From JANRKT01 sp033763355 (lineage in GTDB: Bacteria > Bacteroidota > Bacteroidia > Chitinophagales > Chitinophagaceae): a stretch of DNA of 27,184 nt. Below the pieces are notes generated by a model. The model ran no database searches. It was not told where the DNA came from and saw nothing but the letters and a program-made list of their open reading frames with translations. Positions 23,650-27,184 of this stretch are shown here, piece by piece. A program made the position numbers and the translations under genes. The number at the start of each line of letters is the position of its first letter. Position 1 is the stretch's first letter. The stretch is taken from the NCBI GenBank assembly GCA_033763355.1, contig JANRKT010000168.1:1-27184 (forward strand), in the 5' to 3' direction.

Positions 23650-26600
23650 TTAAAAAACGATATTGACATTTACGCCATATCGTTTTACTGTGGGTGATTG
23701 AATGCTGCTTGAATTCTGGCTGCCTGCATACTGGTCCAGGTCAACATCTTTATGCTTCTTTTCAGCAAAGTAGAAGAGATTGCGGCCTACAAAAGAAATG
23801 GAAGCATTCCTTATAAACGTTTTCTGAAGTACTGAGGCAGGGATGTTGTAGCCCAATGTTATCTCCCTTAATTTGGCGAAGGTCTTGCTCATCAGGTTAC
23901 CCTCCGCGGTAGAATTGTAACGGCTTACATAATCCTGTGCAAAGGTTTTAATGTCATTGGGGGCAAAAGTTAAATCCTTATAGTTTGTAATCACTCCTGT
24001 TACCGGGTGGTATTGGGGGGTGCCGCTTACAATCTTCACACCCTCGCCCACATAACTTTTTACTCCGAGATAATCCTGGTAACGTGCTTCGCCTAATACT
24101 CCCTGTGTGGTTTCAATATGCCTGCCGCCGCGGAATGTCTGGCGACGAAGATAGTTTTCCATTGTTCCGCCCACACGTCCATCAACCTGCACGGTAAGGT
24201 TTATGTTCTTAAAGGAAAACTTATTGGTTAAACCCCAAATCCAGTCCGGACTTGAATAACCGAAAATCTGGTTCTTAGGTAATACAATGGGGCGTCCGCC
24301 GCCATCGTTTATAATTTGGCCATCGGGTGTACGTGCATAAGATCTTCCCTGATAAATATCAAGCCTGTCACCCTCTTTAACATATATCTCCCCAACCAGG
24401 ATCGAATCGGCGGGTAACTCCGCATACCTTTGACGATAGCTTGACCAATTCAATAATACATCCCATGAAAAACCACCCGCCATCCTTGAACGGACAGGGC
24501 TACCGTTAATGGTTAACTCAACGCCCTTGGTTGAGTATTTTGCGGCATTAATAAACAAAGCGGTATATCCGGTAGCCTGCGATATGGGGTTGCGGAAAAT
24601 CTGCGGGCCGTCAATATAAGTAAAGTAAACCGCATCCAACCCCAACCGGTTACCCAGGAAACGAACATCAATGCCCGCTTCGTAATTGGAGCGATTGGCT
24701 GTTTTAATATCATCATACAGGTTATCGGTATAATAAGCCGCAGTTGAATTGTTATAATCAAGACGGGTATTATATACTTTGCTTACCAGGCTGTAAGTAG
24801 GCCCATCGTAAGCGGTGGTATATGGGGCGCCATAACCTATTGGATAAGATGCGGGCCCTATATAGGCTGTTGTTCCGCCATCCCTCACATTAGCATAAGA
24901 AGCTTTAAGCTTTAAGAATGATATGGCTTTGGGCATGTCAACATAATCTGAAATCACTGTGCTGAATGAAACAGAAGGATAAGTACCCGGCTTTGCGTCC
25001 GGAATAGCTGAGGATTTATCCATTCGGATGGTTGCACCAACATTAAGGAAGTTCTTATAGGAAAGATCAACCGAGCCGTAAACACTCTGCACCAAAAGTT
25101 CAGATTCAAAATTTGCCGCCTTGATCGGGTTACGTGAGTTGGCAAAATTGTAAACACCGGGTACGTTAAGATAATCAGTTGTGACATAATTGGAATTAAA
25201 CCTCATGGAACGTACATTTCCACCCGCCAATGCCGATACATTAAAATCACCAAAGAATTTTTTATTGAACTTCAGCAGCAGTTCCGTATTACTTTCAAAC
25301 AATTTCCTGATATCTTCCCTGTAATCGCCACGTGCCTCTTCCCTTCCGTAAGATGTAGCAGAATAAGGAAATTTCTCCGTGCGCAGCATATCATAGGTAG
25401 ATATTGAAGTTCTTCCAAGCAGCTCAAGATTACTGTTGAATTTGTAATTAAGACTGGTATAACCATTGATGTAATTCATATAATGGCTCCTCAACCACTC
25501 ATACACCAGGAAATAAGGATTGTTGTAACGCTGGTACTCAGCATAAATCTGCTGTACGCCTTCTTTACCGGGCTGCCAGTAATTGCGCATGTCATCAATA
25601 CTCCAGTCGGCGCCGCCCCAGATGATGATATTATATATCATACTGTTGGGACCGTATTGAATATCGGGCACATTGGGAGTTGACTGCCTGTTGTAATTTA
25701 CATTCGCCTCAAAACGAAGCTTAGGCGTAAAATTGTGGCCGATGAATGTGTTGAAATTAAAACTATTCAGTTTTGTATTGGGCACAATCCCTTTCTGGTA
25801 AGTATGAGACATTGAAAAACGCAGGTCAGATTTTTCTGTACTTGATGCAACAGAAAGGTTATTGGAAGCCAGCAACCCTGTTTCAATAAATCTTTTCAGG
25901 TTGTCTTTTCCACGGGCTACCCAGGGTGTTCCCTTGCGAACACCTGTAACAGGATCAACCGGGCTATCGTACTGGGGGATTAATTGCCCTTCAAACTTGG
26001 GTCCCCAAATATCATAGTCGCCATCATTTAAACCGCCGCCGCGGCCGTTAACAAATGAATACTTGCCGTGGTCGCCGGGGCCATATTCATCCTGTACTTT
26101 GGGTAAGGCATTGAACCCTTTTTCAAACATGGTGCTTGAATTGAATTCAACGCTGAAACCCCTTTTGTCTTTGGTTCCTTTTTTTGTATTGATAATAATA
26201 GCGCCGTTGATGGCCCTGTTGCCATACAATGCAGCTGCAGTGGGGCCTTTAAGAATGGTATAGCTGTCAATGTCATCGGGGCTTATATTCCATGTATCTG
26301 AATTGACAGGCACACCATCTATTACAAAAAAGTTTACGCTGTTGCCGCGAAGCAATAACTGTGGCCTGCCTTGTATTTCTGAAGAGGCCCCTACAGTGAG
26401 GCCGGCTACTTTACCCACCAATGAGTTGATGGCATTGGGCTCCCTTGCTTTAACAAGGTCAGCGCCTTTTACATCCTGCACAGAATAGCCGAGGCGCTTG
26501 GTTTCTTTTTTAATACCCAAAGCCGTTACTACCACCTCATTCATGGCTTTTGCATCAAGCTCCAGGCTTACAATTAAAACACTTTTATCAGCTACAGCAA

Positions 26601-26859
26601 CCTCCTCTGCTTTAATACCAACTCCGCTAAAAACAAGCACGTCGCCTGTTTTTGCATTAATACTGAAAGTGCCGTCTATAGAAGAAGAAGTTCCGGTTTT
26701 GGTTCCTTTAACGAGAACCGTTACAGAGGGAACCGGGGATTGATCAACTTTATTGATCACTTTACCGGAAATGACATTTTGCGCTGCCACAAACACGGGC
26801 AATAGAAGCGCCAGCAATATCACCCCTGTTTTTTTCAAATTGAATAAAGAGGATGTCAT
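23650..26859 (-). CDS. SusC-like TonB-linked outer-membrane transporter
   Basis: I use the ATG at 26859 (1069 residues, MTSSLFNLKK); the frame can be extended only to a TTG two codons upstream. After the signal peptide (LLALLLPVFVAAQ) comes a CarboxypepD_reg-like domain (about 26-100, ISGKVINKVDQSPVPSVTV), the TonB-box region EVVVTALGIKKETK, a plug with LLLRGNSVNFFVIDGVPVNS and ILKGPTAAALYGNRAINGAI, and a long barrel ending in GVNVNIVF. Residues near 145 (AREPNAINSLVGKVAGLTV) are typical SusC. It forms the pair with the SusD-like protein downstream. The Pho-box-like array and promoter upstream make this the first gene of the putative phosphonate locus. Confidence 0.96.
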   Translation of the reverse strand: MTSSLFNLKKTGVILLALLLPVFVAAQNVISGKVINKVDQSPVPSVTVLVKGTKTGTSSSIDGTFSINAKTGDVLVFSGVGIKAEEVAVADKSVLIVSLELDAKAMNEVVVTALGIKKETKRLGYSVQDVKGADLVKAREPNAINSLVGKVAGLTVGASSEIQGRPQLLLRGNSVNFFVIDGVPVNSDTWNISPDDIDSYTILKGPTAAALYGNRAINGAIIINTKKGTKDKRGFSVEFNSSTMFEKGFNALPKVQDEYGPGDHGKYSFVNGRGGGLNDGDYDIWGPKFEGQLIPQYDSPVDPVTGVRKGTPWVARGKDNLKRFIETGLLASNNLSVASSTEKSDLRFSMSHTYQKGIVPNTKLNSFNFNTFIGHNFTPKLRFEANVNYNRQSTPNVPDIQYGPNSMIYNIIIWGGADWSIDDMRNYWQPGKEGVQQIYAEYQRYNNPYFLVYEWLRSHYMNYINGYTSLNYKFNSNLELLGRTSISTYDMLRTEKFPYSATSYGREEARGDYREDIRKLFESNTELLLKFNKKFFGDFNVSALAGGNVRSMRFNSNYVTTDYLNVPGVYNFANSRNPIKAANFESELLVQSVYGSVDLSYKNFLNVGATIRMDKSSAIPDAKPGTYPSVSFSTVISDYVDMPKAISFLKLKASYANVRDGGTTAYIGPASYPIGYGAPYTTAYDGPTYSLVSKVYNTRLDYNNSTAAYYTDNLYDDIKTANRSNYEAGIDVRFLGNRLGLDAVYFTYIDGPQIFRNPISQATGYTALFINAAKYSTKGVELTINGSPVRSRMAGGFSWDVLLNWSSYRQRYAELPADSILVGEIYVKEGDRLDIYQGRSYARTPDGQIINDGGGRPIVLPKNQIFGYSSPDWIWGLTNKFSFKNINLTVQVDGRVGGTMENYLRRQTFRGGRHIETTQGVLGEARYQDYLGVKSYVGEGVKIVSGTPQYHPVTGVITNYKDLTFAPNDIKTFAQDYVSRYNSTAEGNLMSKTFAKLREITLGYNIPASVLQKTFIRNASISFVGRNLFYFAEKKHKDVDLDQYAGSQNSSSIQSPTVKRYGVNVNIVF

Positions 26860-26899
26860 AAGCAAAATTTTTGGTTGGAAAAAACTGTGAAAGCAGCGG

Positions 26900-26907
26900 C
26901 AAATTAA
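26900..26907 (-). promoter_or_regulatory. Probable -7 box of the susC promoter (TTAATTTG)
   Basis: TTAATTTG fits TAnnTTTG at 7 of 8 positions and lies 41 bp upstream of the susC ATG. No TTTG is present at the -33 position; the last hexamer of the upstream array ends 19 bp before this box. A weak -33 replaced by an activator site is the usual design of PhoB-activated promoters. Confidence 0.5.
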
Positions 26908-26926
26908 AAGAGCAGTGTGAAGGAAA

Positions 26927-26986
26927 GGTTACAGGGAGTTTAATTTAAGTTTACCTGAATGTTAACAAATACTGAACTATTGTTAA
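26927..26986 (-). promoter_or_regulatory. Pho-box-like array of 11-bp-phased hexamers upstream of susC
   Basis: On the minus strand four hexamers follow at exact 11-bp spacing: TTAACA (26965-26960), GTAAAC (26954-26949), TTAAAC (26943-26938) and GTAACC (26932-26927). A further TTAACA lies 21 bp upstream (26986-26981). All point in the direction of transcription. Direct repeats with 11-bp period are how PhoB/PhoP-family dimers bind, and TTAACA is the Bacillus PhoP half-site. I infer a phosphate-starvation operator; the binding protein is not proven. Confidence 0.6.
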
Positions 26987-27114
26987 GTATTTATAAACAT
27001 TACTCTGAACAGGAAAAATTGATTATTGGAAGAACCTGGCGATAAAAGACAGGAAAGAGAGAAGCTGTTTACATAAAAATCAGGAAAAGATAACAATGGC
27101 CTGATCTTCGGTTT
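26987..27114. other. Intergenic sequence upstream of the susC regulatory region
   Basis: AT-rich sequence between the hexamer array and the terminator-like hairpin at the right edge. I see no gene, further phased hexamers or promoter box in it. Confidence 0.4.
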
Positions 27115-27183
27115 CAGAAAAAATAAAAAATCAGCAGCAGAGCTTTTCCCTGGCCTGCATTGCTGAGCCTGTGTTTTTTTCTG
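27115..27183. terminator. Terminator-like hairpin at the right edge
   Basis: TCAGCA (27131-27136) pairs with TGCTGA (27161-27166), flanked outside by CAGAAAAAA (27115-27123) pairing with TTTTTTCTG (27175-27183). On minus the stem is followed by TTTTTTATTTTTT; on plus seven Ts follow a short gap. It may work in both directions, and probably ends a minus-strand gene lying outside the window. Confidence 0.55.
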
Positions 27184-27184
27184 C

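Noticed and set aside
1..27184. CRISPR arrays, transposons, tRNA or rRNA genes, prophage genes
   Set aside because: I looked on both strands and saw no repeat-spacer arrays, no transposase or integrase-like proteins, no terminal inverted repeats and no tRNA-like clover pattern.

Overview
The window looks like a chromosomal segment of a Bacteroidota bacterium, most likely from or near the Chitinophagaceae. Supporting signs are a SusC/SusD pair with a CarboxypepD_reg-like N-terminus on SusC, TAnnTTTG-type promoter boxes, AT-rich ribosome-binding regions without strong Shine-Dalgarno motifs, a long-N-terminus AtpB, and a DUF5690-type transporter. I see no tRNA, rRNA, CRISPR array or insertion sequence. 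Almost every gene is on the minus strand; only a response-regulator/histidine-kinase pair is on plus.

Layout from low to high coordinates. 1-2193: the N-terminal 731 codons of a large BNR/Asp-box beta-propeller protein that runs off the left edge. 2589-6919: the ATP synthase operon, read atpB-atpE-atpF-atpH-atpA, ending in a hairpin with no atpG behind it; intercistronic hairpins follow atpE and atpF. 6987-8777: an MsbA-like ABC exporter. 8860-11058: a periplasmic 732-residue protein with a possible caspase-like His/Cys site. 11248-13070: a PhoB/PhoR-like two-component pair with a near-ideal Bacteroidota promoter. 13412-26859: a 13.4-kb minus-strand block that I read as a phosphonate/organophosphonate uptake and degradation locus.

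That block is the most interesting part. Its order of transcription is SusC, SusD, a beta-propeller/phosphoesterase fusion, a second TonB-dependent receptor, a PhnZ-like HD-domain diiron oxygenase, a phosphonatase-like HAD hydrolase, an MFS (DUF5690/OPA-like) transporter, and an FAD oxidoreductase of the type found in phosphonate clusters. The last six genes overlap or sit within about 11 bp of each other. The proposed flow is capture of a phosphonate-bearing molecule at the outer membrane, release of a small phosphonate by the phosphoesterase in the periplasm, inner-membrane import by the MFS protein, then C-P cleavage by an oxidative (HD) and/or a hydrolytic route (FAD enzyme to phosphonoacetaldehyde, then HAD). 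No PhnW transaminase and no PhnY-type hydroxylase is visible.

Upstream of susC are four TTAACA-like hexamers at exact 11-bp phase, placed 19 bp before a promoter -7-like box. This is the geometry of a PhoB/PhoP-type operator and suggests induction by phosphate starvation, possibly by the two-component pair next door. A TTAACA-N5-TTAACC site also lies in the convergent gap between the kinase and the end of the phosphonate locus.
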